Source: ZC4RG42 sp036676355 (lineage in GTDB: Bacteria; Pseudomonadota; Gammaproteobacteria; Burkholderiales; SG8-39). From it: a stretch of DNA of 64,000 nt. Below, in pieces: positions 15,555 through 24,811 of this stretch. The position numbers and the translations under genes are program-made. The first letter of the stretch is position 1; each line of letters begins with the position of its first letter. The notes below the pieces were generated by a model, which searched no databases, was not told the origin of the DNA, and worked only from the letters and a program-made list of their open reading frames with translations. The DNA lies in NCBI GenBank assembly GCA_036676355.1, contig JAKFDA010000054.1, positions 1 to 64,000 on the forward strand, read 5' to 3'.

Positions 15555-16504
15555 CCGTGGATACAATCGATTTCGAGCAGCAGTTCGCCGCGACATACAT
15601 CGCCGGCGAGCAGCAGCGCCGGGCAGCCGGGAATGCGCTGTTGCAGCCAGTTGCCGACGTCCGGCACTTGCGCCGGATTGCGCACGTAAAGCTTCAGCAG
15701 GCTTTCCGCGCCGAGCGGTCCGATTCCGGCCGTGCGCATGAGACTGTCCAGATTGCGCGCGGTTTCGTCCAGCTGGGCGGCCGCGTCGCCGACATGGTGC
15801 GAGGCATGGCCGACCACCGAGGCGGTGCCGGACACCAATAACTGTTTTGCCGGACTCAGCATGGCGCGCGCGAAGGCGGGTGGCGTCGGCCCGTACTGGC
15901 GCGGATAGCAATAGGCGCTGACCTGGCGCGGATTTTCCACCGGTACGCCGGGCTCCCGGGCGCTCAACCAGTACACCTGCAATGTACGCACGCCATCCTG
16001 ACGACCGATCGCGGTGCCGGCCGGATACGCGCCGCGAAAGCGATTGCGCATGCCGCGCGCGCGGCCGCTGCAGAACAGGCGATAACGCTCGGCGTCGCCG
16101 TCGCCGAGGTTGATCGCGTCCATGTAATTCCACGTGCGCAGGACCGCTTCATATGGCTGGGCGTTGACGAAATCGCAAAGCGTGCGATAGGCGGTTTCGG
16201 CCGCCTCGGCGATGCCGCCGCGTTCATGTTCATCCACCTCGATCGCGCCGTACATGTAATCGCCGTCGGCGGCGTAACGTACGGCATCGTTCCGACCGGT
16301 CGCGACCGGCCTGCTGCTGCGCCAGACTTCGAAGGACGCGGACGGCGTCAAGGTCTCCAGTCCGACATGCAGGTAGCGCGGGTCGTCATGCGTCGGCGCC
16401 TCGCGTCCAAAGCCGAACACCGCCAGTACCGTTGCATCGGCGAGGATCGATTCGAGGGGCTGTTGCTGATAGGAAAAGCGGAGGGGCGGGAAGGATGCGC
16501 CCAT
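15551..16504 (-). CDS. Chorismatase (XanB2/FkbO/Hyg5-like)
   Basis: 317 residues. The family hydrolyses or deoxygenates chorismate to hydroxybenzoates or dihydroxy-acids; XanB2 of Xanthomonas makes 3- and 4-hydroxybenzoate, the latter feeding ubiquinone. Recognisable family blocks are 'RTWNYMDAINLGDGDAERYRLFCSGRARGM', split here into 'RTWNYMDAINLG' and 'ERYRLFCSGRARG', then 'NPRQVSAYCYPRQYGP' and the Rid-like C-terminus 'KLLVSGTASVVGH'-type block. Start chosen at ATG 16504; the frame runs to 16576 but lacks a ribosome site. The product type (3-HBA, 4-HBA or DCDC) cannot be read here. It is convergent with mpl and divergent from yqiA. Confidence 0.85.
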   Translation of the reverse strand: MGASFPPLRFSYQQQPLESILADATVLAVFGFGREAPTHDDPRYLHVGLETLTPSASFEVWRSSRPVATGRNDAVRYAADGDYMYGAIEVDEHERGGIAEAAETAYRTLCDFVNAQPYEAVLRTWNYMDAINLGDGDAERYRLFCSGRARGMRNRFRGAYPAGTAIGRQDGVRTLQVYWLSAREPGVPVENPRQVSAYCYPRQYGPTPPAFARAMLSPAKQLLVSGTASVVGHASHHVGDAAAQLDETARNLDSLMRTAGIGPLGAESLLKLYVRNPAQVPDVGNWLQQRIPGCPALLLAGDVCRGELLLEIDCIHG

Positions 16505-16576
16505 GCTGCGACTCGGCGGGGCAAAACAGGCCTGCAATGATACATTGCCCCGCCCCGGCTCTCGACCTCGCGCCAT

Positions 16577-17146
16577 ATGCTCATCTATCTACACGGTTTC
16601 AACAGCGCGCCAGCCTCGCAGAAGGCACAGCTGCTGCGCCGCGAAATGACAATCCTGGGCCTGGCACGCGCCTATCGCTGTCCGGCGCTGCCGCCGCAAC
16701 CGCTCGCCGCCATTGCGACGATCGAAGCGGAAATCGCACGGGCCGCGGACGAGACGATCACCCTCGTCGGAAGTTCGCTCGGCGGTTTCTACGCCACGCA
16801 CCTCGCGGAAAAGCACGATTTAAGAGCGGTGCTGCTAAATCCTGCGGTGCGCCCGCAAATGGATCTTGAGGCCTACATCGGTCCGCAACGCAATCTGTAT
16901 ACCGGCGCGACTTATGAATTGACGCACGAACATGTCGCGCAATGGCGCGCGCTCGATGTCGAGCATGTCAGCGCGCGTCGCTATCTTCTGATTGTGGAAA
17001 CGGGCGATGAAGTCCTGGACTATCGTCTTGCTGTGGACAAATACCCCGGCGCGCAACAGATCGTCATCGATGGCGGCGACCACAGCCTGCAAAGCTTCCC
17101 GCGCCACATCCCCGCCATCCTTCGCTTCGGCGGGTTGCACGGTTGA
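16577..17146 (+). CDS. YqiA/YcfP-type alpha/beta-hydrolase
   Basis: 189 residues. Short esterase-type alpha/beta hydrolase: N-terminal 'LIYLHGFNSAPASQKA', nucleophile elbow GSSLGG, and the C-terminal catalytic His in 'GGDHSLQSF'. The acid is probably the Asp/Glu in 'IVETGDEVLDY'. Substrate unknown; YqiA hydrolyses short acyl esters in vitro. It is followed by the RNase II gene with its own promoter-like box. Confidence 0.88.
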   Translation: MLIYLHGFNSAPASQKAQLLRREMTILGLARAYRCPALPPQPLAAIATIEAEIARAADETITLVGSSLGGFYATHLAEKHDLRAVLLNPAVRPQMDLEAYIGPQRNLYTGATYELTHEHVAQWRALDVEHVSARRYLLIVETGDEVLDYRLAVDKYPGAQQIVIDGGDHSLQSFPRHIPAILRFGGLHG

Positions 17147-17213
17147 TCGGAAGACTGCGGACGCGGTCTCCCGTGAAAGCGAAAAAGCTTCGGGAGCGGT
17201 TCCTGCTCACCGG

Positions 17214-17219
17214 TATAAT
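17214..17219 (+). promoter_or_regulatory. -10 box of the RNase II gene
   Basis: A perfect TATAAT lies 45 bp before the RNase start. A weak -35 (TTCGGG, 17189-17194) is at a 19-bp spacing. This suggests the exoribonuclease-tonB-aroE-mtgA run has its own promoter. Confidence 0.5.
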
Positions 17220-17264
17220 CGGCCGCTCCTACCGCAGCCCTCCTACCGGCGTCCGCCGGGTCTC

Positions 17265-19139
17265 ATGAACGTCCTGTACGAAGAAAACGGCAGCTTCAAG
17301 GTGGGTACCGTGCTGACCGAGCACGACTCATCCGTGCAAGTCGAAGCGCCGCATGGCAAGCGCAGCAAAGTCAAAGCGTCGAACGTGTTGTTGCGGTTCG
17401 ATGCCGCGGGGTTGCACGATTTCCTCGAGCGCGCCGAAGCGGAGGCGGCCGAAATCGACACCGATTTCCTCTGGCAATGTTGCGGGGATGCCGAATTCGG
17501 CTTCATCGATCTGGCCACCGAATACCACGGGCGCGCGCCGTCGCCGCTCGAATCGACCGCCATCCTACTGAAACTGCATTCGGCCCCGATCTATTTCCAT
17601 CGCAAGGGTAAGGGGCGTTTCCGCGCCGCGCCGGCGGACACGCTCAAAGCCGCGCTCGCCGGTCTGGAACGCAAACGACTGCACGCCGAACAGATCGAGC
17701 AGTGGGCGCAGGCGCTGCAGCGCTTCGAACTTCCCGATGCTTTGCGCCCGTATGTGCGCGAACTGCTCTACAAGCCGGATCGCAATCGCAATGAGACCAA
17801 GGCGTTCGAACAGGCCTGTGCGGCGACCGGCCTGTCACCCGCCAAGCTGCTGCATGGGTGCGGTGCGCTCCCGTCTTCGCACGACTACCACTTCAATCGC
17901 TTTCTGTACGAGCAGTTTCCGCGCGGCGTGGAATTCCCGGCTGTCAACGTGCCGCCATTGCCGAGCGATCTGCCCACGGCCGAGGTGCGCGCTTTCAGCC
18001 TGGACGACGAATCGACGACCGAGATCGACGATGCCATGTCGCTCGTCACGTTGCCCGACGGCCGCGTGCGGGTCGGCATCCATATCGCCGCGCCCGGCCT
18101 GGGCTTCGCGCCCGGCTCCGAAATCGATGCGATCGCGCGCGAGCGTCTGTCCACCGCTTATATGCCGGGACGCAAGTTCACCATGCTGCCGCCTGAGGTG
18201 GTTGAGCGTTTTACGCTCGGTGAAGGGGGCGCCCGCCCGGCGCTGTCGCTTTATATCGATGTCGATCCCGTCACTTTCGATATCGTCGCGACCGAGAGCC
18301 GCGTCGAAAACGTTCCCATCGCGGCCAACCTGCGCCACCATCAGGTCGAACGCCTGAACGAAACCTTCATGGCCGGCGAGTGCGATCCGGCCATTCCTTT
18401 CGCACAGGAACTGCTGTGGCTCTATCGCTTCGCATTGGTTCTTGAAGCGCGACGCGGCAAAACCAATACGATTGATCGCCTCGACTACACGTTCCATGTC
18501 GAGAACGACCACGTCACGATCGAGGCGCGCAAACGCGGCGCTCCGCTGGACAAGCTTGTTTCCGAAACGATGATTCTCACCAATCGCCTGTGGGGCAAGC
18601 TGCTCGACGATCATGCCGCCGCGGCGATCTATCGCGCGCAAGGCGACGGCAAGGTTCGCATGACCACCATCGCCTCCGAGCATCAGGGACTGGGCGTCAC
18701 GCATTACGCCTGGTCCAGTTCACCGCTGCGCCGCTACGTGGATCTGGTCAATCAGTGGCAGTTGCTGGCCATCGTGCAGGGCAATGTGCCGCCCTTCTCG
18801 CGCAAGTCCGACCAGCTCATGGGGGCGCTACGCGATTTCGAACTGACGTATGCCGCGTATGACGGGTTTCAACGACAGATGGAACAGTACTGGTGTCTGC
18901 GCTGGCTGCAACAGGAAGGCGTCAAATTTGCGCACGCGCAGGTCTGGCGCGAGAATCTGGTGCGCTTCACCGATGTGCCGTTGTTCACGCGCGTGCCTTC
19001 ATTGCCGGAGTTGGCGCCCGGCACAGCGGTCGTACTCGAGATCGAGGCGATCGACTTGATTGACATGCAGGTGCGCTGTCTCTATAAAAAGCCGCTCCAG
19101 GATCGACAGGAAACTGAGCCGGACGCACGGATTTGCTGA
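17265..19139 (+). CDS. RNB-domain (RNase II family) exoribonuclease
   Basis: 624 residues. A 3'-5' exoribonuclease of the RNase II/R superfamily. The RNB catalytic block is 'SLDDESTTEIDDAMS' with its cluster of metal-binding Asp; downstream blocks are 'AYMPGRKFTMLPPEVVE' and 'YAWSSSPLRRYVDLVNQ'. The N-terminal ~60 residues form a small beta domain. It is shorter than RNase R and lacks a basic tail, agreeing with the beta-proteobacterial RNase II type. Start ATG 17265 was chosen because upstream in-frame sequence is antisense-like and overlaps yqiA. No strong ribosome site is seen. Confidence 0.92.
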   Translation: MNVLYEENGSFKVGTVLTEHDSSVQVEAPHGKRSKVKASNVLLRFDAAGLHDFLERAEAEAAEIDTDFLWQCCGDAEFGFIDLATEYHGRAPSPLESTAILLKLHSAPIYFHRKGKGRFRAAPADTLKAALAGLERKRLHAEQIEQWAQALQRFELPDALRPYVRELLYKPDRNRNETKAFEQACAATGLSPAKLLHGCGALPSSHDYHFNRFLYEQFPRGVEFPAVNVPPLPSDLPTAEVRAFSLDDESTTEIDDAMSLVTLPDGRVRVGIHIAAPGLGFAPGSEIDAIARERLSTAYMPGRKFTMLPPEVVERFTLGEGGARPALSLYIDVDPVTFDIVATESRVENVPIAANLRHHQVERLNETFMAGECDPAIPFAQELLWLYRFALVLEARRGKTNTIDRLDYTFHVENDHVTIEARKRGAPLDKLVSETMILTNRLWGKLLDDHAAAAIYRAQGDGKVRMTTIASEHQGLGVTHYAWSSSPLRRYVDLVNQWQLLAIVQGNVPPFSRKSDQLMGALRDFELTYAAYDGFQRQMEQYWCLRWLQQEGVKFAHAQVWRENLVRFTDVPLFTRVPSLPELAPGTAVVLEIEAIDLIDMQVRCLYKKPLQDRQETEPDARIC

Positions 19140-19160
19140 TCTGATGTTGCCGGGAAATGT

Positions 19161-20162
19161 TTGAGGTTTGGGCTGCGTATCCCTCGTGCATTTCCTGAAA
19201 TCAGGGAGGCGATCGAACCCGGAGACCCTTTTGCGCTTTCCTCAGGTCGCACGTTGCAATATTCCCTACCGCGCGCTTCTCTAGCGCCTCTTGGCGTATT
19301 CGGTTTCGTCAAAGCTTCCCCCGCTTTGGCGGCGGCGCTTGCCGTGTCGCTCGGGATTCACATCGCGGCGCTATCGGTGCACTTCAGCTTTCCGGATGCG
19401 CTGAAGTTCAAGGACGTGCCGCCCTCGCTCGATGTCGTACTGGTCAATAGCAAATCGGCGACCAAGCCCGTCAAGGCGGACGTGCTGGCGCAGGCGAATC
19501 TGGATGGCGGCGGCAATACCGATGAAAACCGTCGCGCCAAGACACCGCTGCCCGCCACACAGAAAGTCGAACGGGGCGACGACGTGCGTCGCGCGCAAAA
19601 GCGCGTGCAGGCGCTCGAGGCCAAGCAGCGCGAACTGCTGACGCAGGCGCGCGCCAAAGCGGCGGTGCCTGCGCCCGATGCGAAAGCGGCGCCGACGCCG
19701 GACGTGCAGGCGCCGCAGGTATCGGGCGTCGATTTGCGCGATTCGGCGCTGATGCTGGCGCGCATGGAAGCGCAGATCGCGCGTCAGATCGACGAATACA
19801 ACAAACGGCCGCGCAAGCATTTCGTCGGCACGCGCGCGAAAGAAGTGCGGTTCGCGCAGTATGTGGAAAACTGGCGACAGAAGATAGAGCGCATCGGCAA
19901 CCTCAACTATCCGGACAGCGCGCGCGGTCGCGTGTACGGCAGCTTGCGCATGACCGTGTCGATCCGTGCCGACGGTTCGGTGGAAAGCATGCAGATCGAT
20001 CGTCCGTCGGGGCATCGTGTGCTCGATGCGGCGGCGGAAAAGATCGTCCGCATGGCGGCGCCTTATGCGGAGTTCCCGCCCGATATCAAGCGCGATACGG
20101 ATATTCTCGTCATCACCCGCACCTGGACCTTCGCGCCGGGCGACAAACTGTACAACGAGTAG
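19161..20162 (+). CDS. TonB-like energy transducer
   Basis: 333 residues from a TTG; the true start may be a later TTG at 19254. The first ~45 residues look non-conserved. A membrane anchor ('PALAAALAVSLGIHIAALSV') is followed by a Pro/Ala/Lys-rich periplasmic linker with a helical stretch ('RRAQKRVQALEAKQRELL'), and the TonB C-terminal domain 'YPDSARGRVYGSLRMTVSI'. It would transfer proton-motive force from ExbB/ExbD to outer-membrane receptors; neither partner gene is in the window. Position between RNase II and aroE is typical for Betaproteobacteria. Confidence 0.85.
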   Translation: MRFGLRIPRAFPEIREAIEPGDPFALSSGRTLQYSLPRASLAPLGVFGFVKASPALAAALAVSLGIHIAALSVHFSFPDALKFKDVPPSLDVVLVNSKSATKPVKADVLAQANLDGGGNTDENRRAKTPLPATQKVERGDDVRRAQKRVQALEAKQRELLTQARAKAAVPAPDAKAAPTPDVQAPQVSGVDLRDSALMLARMEAQIARQIDEYNKRPRKHFVGTRAKEVRFAQYVENWRQKIERIGNLNYPDSARGRVYGSLRMTVSIRADGSVESMQIDRPSGHRVLDAAAEKIVRMAAPYAEFPPDIKRDTDILVITRTWTFAPGDKLYNE

Positions 20163-20257
20163 CGATCGTTGCACGGTCGAGGTGGCGATCCCCGCGAGAA
20201 GGCGCGCGCGGTTAAGATGGTGGCTCGATCTCATTTCGAAAGCCACGCAACAACGCC

Positions 20258-21076
20258 ATGACCGACCGTTATGCCGTGATCGGCAATCCGATCGCGCACA
20301 GTAAATCTCCTTATATCCATCGCGAGTTCGCGCAGCAGACCTTGCAGTCGCTGACGTACGAGCGACTGCTCGCACCGCTGGACGGTTTCGTTCAGACGGT
20401 TGAGGCGTTTCGCGCCGCGGGCGGGCGCGGTGTCAACGTCACCGTGCCGTTCAAGGAGCAGGCATTCGAGCTGGCCACAAGTCGTTCGGCGCGCGCCGAA
20501 GCGGCCGGGGCGGTGAACACGCTGCGATTCGACGACGGCGGCGCTTACGGTGATAACACCGACGGCGTGGGACTGGTGCGCGATCTGCGCTCCAATCACG
20601 GCATCATGCTGCACGGCACGCGAATGCTTCTGATCGGCGCAGGCGGCGCTGCGCGCGGCGTGGTCGGGTCGCTGCTCGGCGAAAAGCCGCAACGCCTGGT
20701 CATCGCCAATCGCACCATCGAGAAAGCGCACGCCATTGCGGCGCCGTTCGCGCCGGCGATCGAAGTCGCAAGCTATGAAGACCTGGCCGGGCAGCGCTTC
20801 GATGTATTGATCAACGCGACTTCGGCAAGCATGATCGGCGAGTTGCCGCCCATCCCGGAGGATGTTTACGCGCACGCGAATGTCGCATACGACATGGTGT
20901 ACGGTGCGGTCCCGACGCCTTTTCAGGTTCACGCGAAGCAACTGGGCTGTCCTCGCTGTTTTGATGGCCTCGGCATGCTGGTCGAGCAGGCCGCCGAATC
21001 GTTCTACTTGTGGCGCGGCCTGCGCCCCGCCACCAAACCGGTGCTCTCGCTGCTGCGCGCTTCGCTGCGCGTATGA
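20258..21076 (+). CDS. aroE: Shikimate dehydrogenase
   Basis: 272 residues. Reduces 3-dehydroshikimate with NADPH. Shikimate-binding 'NPIAHSKSPYIH' and catalytic Lys in 'VNVTVPFKEQA', Asp in 'GDNTDGVGL', and the NADP loop 'LLIGAGGAARGV' with 'ANRT' are all intact. A TAAGAT -10-like box lies at 20213-20218. Its stop overlaps the mtgA ATG by 4 bp, suggesting coupled translation. Confidence 0.97.
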   Translation: MTDRYAVIGNPIAHSKSPYIHREFAQQTLQSLTYERLLAPLDGFVQTVEAFRAAGGRGVNVTVPFKEQAFELATSRSARAEAAGAVNTLRFDDGGAYGDNTDGVGLVRDLRSNHGIMLHGTRMLLIGAGGAARGVVGSLLGEKPQRLVIANRTIEKAHAIAAPFAPAIEVASYEDLAGQRFDVLINATSASMIGELPPIPEDVYAHANVAYDMVYGAVPTPFQVHAKQLGCPRCFDGLGMLVEQAAESFYLWRGLRPATKPVLSLLRASLRV

Positions 21077-21768
21077 AAGCGTTGCGCAGAGCGCTTGGTT
21101 ATCTATGCGCAGCGTTGTTCGCCGGTGTCCTGCTGATGCAGTTCTGGTACTTCGGCCATATTCTCTACTGGAGCCATTACAGCGTCGGGCAGACGAGTTT
21201 CATGGCGCAGCGGCTCGACCAATTGCGTGCCAAACGCCCCAAAGCAGAATTGAAATATCGCTGGGTCGACTACAACCGCATTTCCAATCATCTCAAGCGC
21301 GCGGTGATCGCCGCCGAAGACGCGAAATTCATCGATCACGAAGGTTTCGATTGGGACGGCATTCAGCGCGCCATCGAAAAGAATCAGCGCAAAGGTCGGT
21401 TCGTGGCCGGCGGATCGACCATCAGCCAGCAGCTGGCGAAGAATCTTTTTCTGTCCGGTCAACGCAGCATGTGGCGCAAGGGACAGGAGGCGATCATTAC
21501 GCTCATGCTTGAAGCGACCATGGACAAGCGACGCATTCTGGAGCTCTATTTGAATGTCGCCGAGTGGGGCGAAGGCATGTTCGGGGCAGAAGCGGCCGCG
21601 CGCCATTACTACGGGGTGAGTGCGGCGCAACTTACCTCGGCGCAGGCGGCGCGCCTCGCGGCGATGCTGCCGCGCCCGCGCTATTACGATCGCAATCGCG
21701 GCTCACGCTATCTTGCCGCCTACAGCAGTCGCATCCATGCGCGCATGGATGCCGCGACGATTCCTTAG
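21073..21768 (+). CDS. mtgA: Monofunctional biosynthetic peptidoglycan transglycosylase
   Basis: 231 residues. One N-terminal membrane anchor (about 8-28), then a GT51 glycosyltransferase domain with the catalytic Glu in 'AAEDAKFIDHEGFDW' and 'GGSTISQQLAKNLFLS'; second Glu region 'ILELYLNVAEWGEGMFG'. It polymerises lipid II glycan strands. The ATG at 21073 overlaps the aroE stop (ATGA). The last 137 bp overlap the convergent MFS gene. Confidence 0.96.
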   Translation: MKALRRALGYLCAALFAGVLLMQFWYFGHILYWSHYSVGQTSFMAQRLDQLRAKRPKAELKYRWVDYNRISNHLKRAVIAAEDAKFIDHEGFDWDGIQRAIEKNQRKGRFVAGGSTISQQLAKNLFLSGQRSMWRKGQEAIITLMLEATMDKRRILELYLNVAEWGEGMFGAEAAARHYYGVSAAQLTSAQAARLAAMLPRPRYYDRNRGSRYLAAYSSRIHARMDAATIP

Positions 21769-23101
21769 AGTGTGTCTGCACCTGCCAGGCGGCGCGCCGC
21801 CCGCGGCGCACATCGATGGTCACCAGCAGAACAAGCCCGACGACGAAATAGCTGCCCGTGAGCAGGAAGGCGAGTCGATGATTGCCGCCGGACAACCAGT
21901 TGGCGAGACCGTAAGTGATCGGCCCGAGAATGGATGAAAGTTTGACCGCCAAACCCCACAGCCCGAAAAACTCGCCGCGCCGATCTTTCGGGCTGAGATA
22001 GCCGATCAGCGCGCGGCCGGCCGATTGCGATGCGCCCAGACACAGGCCGGCGAGATTGGCCGCGATCCAGAAATCGCCGCGATCATTGGCCGACCAGGCA
22101 AGCAGTACCGTGATTATCCAGCCGATCAGGGTCAGCGCGATGGTCATGATGTGTCCCAGCCGATCCTGCAGTTGGCCGAACGCCAGCGCGCCGAGCGCGG
22201 CGGTGACATTCACCGCGAGAATCAGTGTGATCGTCTCCTGCGTCTTGAAACCCATTTCCTGTTCGGCGTAGATCGCGGCGAGCGCGACGACCGCCTGCAC
22301 CCCGGCTTGATAAAACACCAGACAGACGAGAAAGCGCGCCAGATCCTTGTAGTGCGCGACATGTCGCAGCGTTTGCGCGAGTCGCGCAAAGGCGGCTAGC
22401 GCGACGCGATTCGTTGCCCGTTGCGGCTGCGCGCGTTCCTTCAGCAATAGCAGCGTGGGCAGGCTTGCGAGCAGGAACAGGCCGGCGGTAATCAGCATGG
22501 TGACCGGCACGAATTGCGCCGCGCCCTGGCCATTCGCCTGGGCGGCGCTGACGTACGCCAGGCATGCGCCGAGCGATACGAGACCGCCGACATAACCGAG
22601 CGACCAGCCCCAGCCCGATACTTTGCCCAGTGCGCGGCCGCGCGCCAGCTCCGGTAGAAAAGCCGCGACAATGTTTTCGCCCGTGCCGAAGAAGAAATTC
22701 GAGACGGCGAGCAGCACGCACGCGAGCGCAATGTCGTTCGGCCCGACCAGACCAAGCGCCGCCGTCGTGGCGACGCAGCCGAGCGTGGTGACGAGCAGCC
22801 AGCGCTTCTTGTTCGCCCGCTGGTCGACATAGGCGCCCAGCACCGGCGCGCTCAGCATGATGGCGAAGTACGACACGGCGAGCGTTGCCGTCCATGCGAA
22901 TGTCCCCCACACTGCGCCGCCGGCCACGACGCCGACGAAATAGGCGTTGAATACGGCGGTGATGACGACGGTGGTGTAACCGGAATTGGCAAAGTCGTAC
23001 ATCGCCCACGCCCATACTTCTCGTGGCCGTACATCGGCGGCGAGCGCTTTGCCGAAGCGAAAACGCGAACCGGCGCCGGTGTTGATTTTTTTCTCGCCCA
23101 T
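21632..23101 (-). CDS. UMF1/MFS-type major facilitator transporter
   Basis: 489 residues with about 12 membrane helices. 'EVWAWAMYDFANSGYTTVVITAVF' at the N-terminus is characteristic of the UMF1 family (described by analogy with vacuole/ATG22-type permeases). MFS loop motif between helices 2 and 3 is 'GAYVDQRANKKRWL'. The membrane core ends near residue 440 ('TIDVRRGRRAAW'); the last ~45 residues, rich in Cys/His/Arg, are antisense to mtgA and probably a read-through tail. ATG 23101 is fixed by 'MGEKKIN', and further upstream the frame overlaps mgtE. Substrate unknown. Confidence 0.85.
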   Translation of the reverse strand: MGEKKINTGAGSRFRFGKALAADVRPREVWAWAMYDFANSGYTTVVITAVFNAYFVGVVAGGAVWGTFAWTATLAVSYFAIMLSAPVLGAYVDQRANKKRWLLVTTLGCVATTAALGLVGPNDIALACVLLAVSNFFFGTGENIVAAFLPELARGRALGKVSGWGWSLGYVGGLVSLGACLAYVSAAQANGQGAAQFVPVTMLITAGLFLLASLPTLLLLKERAQPQRATNRVALAAFARLAQTLRHVAHYKDLARFLVCLVFYQAGVQAVVALAAIYAEQEMGFKTQETITLILAVNVTAALGALAFGQLQDRLGHIMTIALTLIGWIITVLLAWSANDRGDFWIAANLAGLCLGASQSAGRALIGYLSPKDRRGEFFGLWGLAVKLSSILGPITYGLANWLSGGNHRLAFLLTGSYFVVGLVLLVTIDVRRGRRAAWQVQTHSKESSRHPCAHGCDCCRRQDSVSRDCDRNSAGAAASPRGAPPAPR

Positions 23102-23254
23102 TGTGTCGAGATGATACAGGCCGTTGCTACAATCGCCCCGGCCGAACCGGGCGGACCCGCCGTGATCAGCGTGCTGCGCGATTTGCGATGATCCCGGATT
23201 TGAATCGCCGCCAAGCCTCGCATGTGCGGCCCCTGACAAAAATCGAAGCCGTCC

Positions 23255-24700
23255 ATGCACGAAACCGTCGAGCGCAAGGAACTGGAAGACCTGCAGCAGG
23301 ACCTCGAAGTGGTCCGCGAACTGCTGCGGCGGCATCGTATTGTCGAGAGCCTGGTCGAGCGCCAGGAAGGTCCGCGCCGCGAACTCGTTGAAACGCTGGT
23401 GCACAAGCAGCATCTGGCCGAGCTGCGCGTGCGACTCGACGATATGCATTCGGCCGACGTGGCGTACATCCTCGAAGCGCTGCCGCGTGACGAGCGCCTC
23501 ATCGTCTGGGATCTGGTCAAGGCCGAGCGTGACGGCGAGATCCTGCTTGAAGTCGGCGAGGCCGTGCGCGAATCGCTCATTCGCAGCATGGACCCGGAGG
23601 AGCTGGTCGCCGCGGTCGAGCAGCTCGACACCGACGAGTTGGCGGACCTTGCGCCGGATTTGCCCGAAGACGTCATGCACGACGTCTTTCAATCGCTGCC
23701 CATGGACGAGCGCGAGCAACTGCGCGCGGCCATGTCCTATCAGGAAGATTCGGTCGGCGCGCTGATGGATTTCGAAGTCGTGAGCGTGCGCGAGGACGTC
23801 ACGCTCGAAGTCGTCATGCGTTATCTGCGTCGGCTGGCGGAACTGCCGGATCACACCGACCAGGTTTTCGTGGTCGATCGGACGCAGCATCTCAAGGGCG
23901 TGCTGCCGCTGGGCAAGCTGATCGTGACCGATCTGGATGAAGACGTCGCAGTGGCGATGATCCGCGATGATTTCGTTGCGCTTTACCCGGATGACAAGGC
24001 ACAGGACGCGGCGCAGGCGTTCGAACGTTATGATCTCGTGTCGGCCCCGGTGATCGACGCAAGCGGACGACTCATGGGCCGCGTGACGGTCGATGCGGTG
24101 GTCGACTACATCCGCGAGCGCAGCGAAAACCAGTTGCTGGTCAAAGGCGGCTTGCGCGAAAGCGAAGACGTGTTCGCCTCGGTATGGGAGTCGTTTCGCA
24201 ACCGCTGGTTGTGGCTGGCGCTCAACATGGTCACGGCGTTCATCGCCTCGCGCGTGATCGGCGCATTCGAAAACTCGATCGAGAAGCTCGTTGCCCTCGC
24301 CGCGCTGATGCCGATTGTGGCGGGCATCGGCGGCAACTCCGGCAATCAGACCACCACCATGATTGTGCGCGCGTTCGCATTGGGCCAGATCACGCCCGCT
24401 CAGGCGAAGAAACTGGTATCCAAGGAAATGAGCGTCGCGCTGGTCAACGGACTGATCTGGGGCAGCGCGCTCGGCCTGGTGGCCTACTGGTTGTACGGTA
24501 GCTACAAGCTCGGCTTGGTGATGACGGCCGCCATGACACTCAATCTATTGCTCGCTGCGACGATGGGTGTCGTCATTCCCGTCACCATGGCAAAGCTCGG
24601 TCGCGATCCGGCGCTCGGCTCGTCGGTGTTGATTACAGCCTGCACCGATTCGGGCGGATTCTTCATTTTTCTCGGACTCGCGACGCTGTTCCTTTTATAG
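23255..24700 (+). CDS. mgtE: Magnesium transporter MgtE
   Basis: 481 residues. Domains: acidic N-terminal superhelical domain (about 1-135), two CBS modules (about 165-290), the plug helix, and a membrane domain with five helices (about 310-481) containing 'GIGGNSGNQTTTMIVRA', the signature of the pore. MgtE is a Mg2+-gated, Mg2+-selective channel of the inner membrane. A TACAAT -10-like box at 23128-23133 sits in the region shared with the divergent MFS gene. Length is normal. Confidence 0.96.
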   Translation: MHETVERKELEDLQQDLEVVRELLRRHRIVESLVERQEGPRRELVETLVHKQHLAELRVRLDDMHSADVAYILEALPRDERLIVWDLVKAERDGEILLEVGEAVRESLIRSMDPEELVAAVEQLDTDELADLAPDLPEDVMHDVFQSLPMDEREQLRAAMSYQEDSVGALMDFEVVSVREDVTLEVVMRYLRRLAELPDHTDQVFVVDRTQHLKGVLPLGKLIVTDLDEDVAVAMIRDDFVALYPDDKAQDAAQAFERYDLVSAPVIDASGRLMGRVTVDAVVDYIRERSENQLLVKGGLRESEDVFASVWESFRNRWLWLALNMVTAFIASRVIGAFENSIEKLVALAALMPIVAGIGGNSGNQTTTMIVRAFALGQITPAQAKKLVSKEMSVALVNGLIWGSALGLVAYWLYGSYKLGLVMTAAMTLNLLLAATMGVVIPVTMAKLGRDPALGSSVLITACTDSGGFFIFLGLATLFLL

Positions 24701-24811
24701 TTTTACCCGCGCCGGCATCGCCGCGGGAGCGGGACGTAATCCTGCATAGCTTCACGCCGCAACCCCGTCAAGAATAAATTTGAATGCAGTTTCCAACGGA
24801 AGGAGCGTTCG

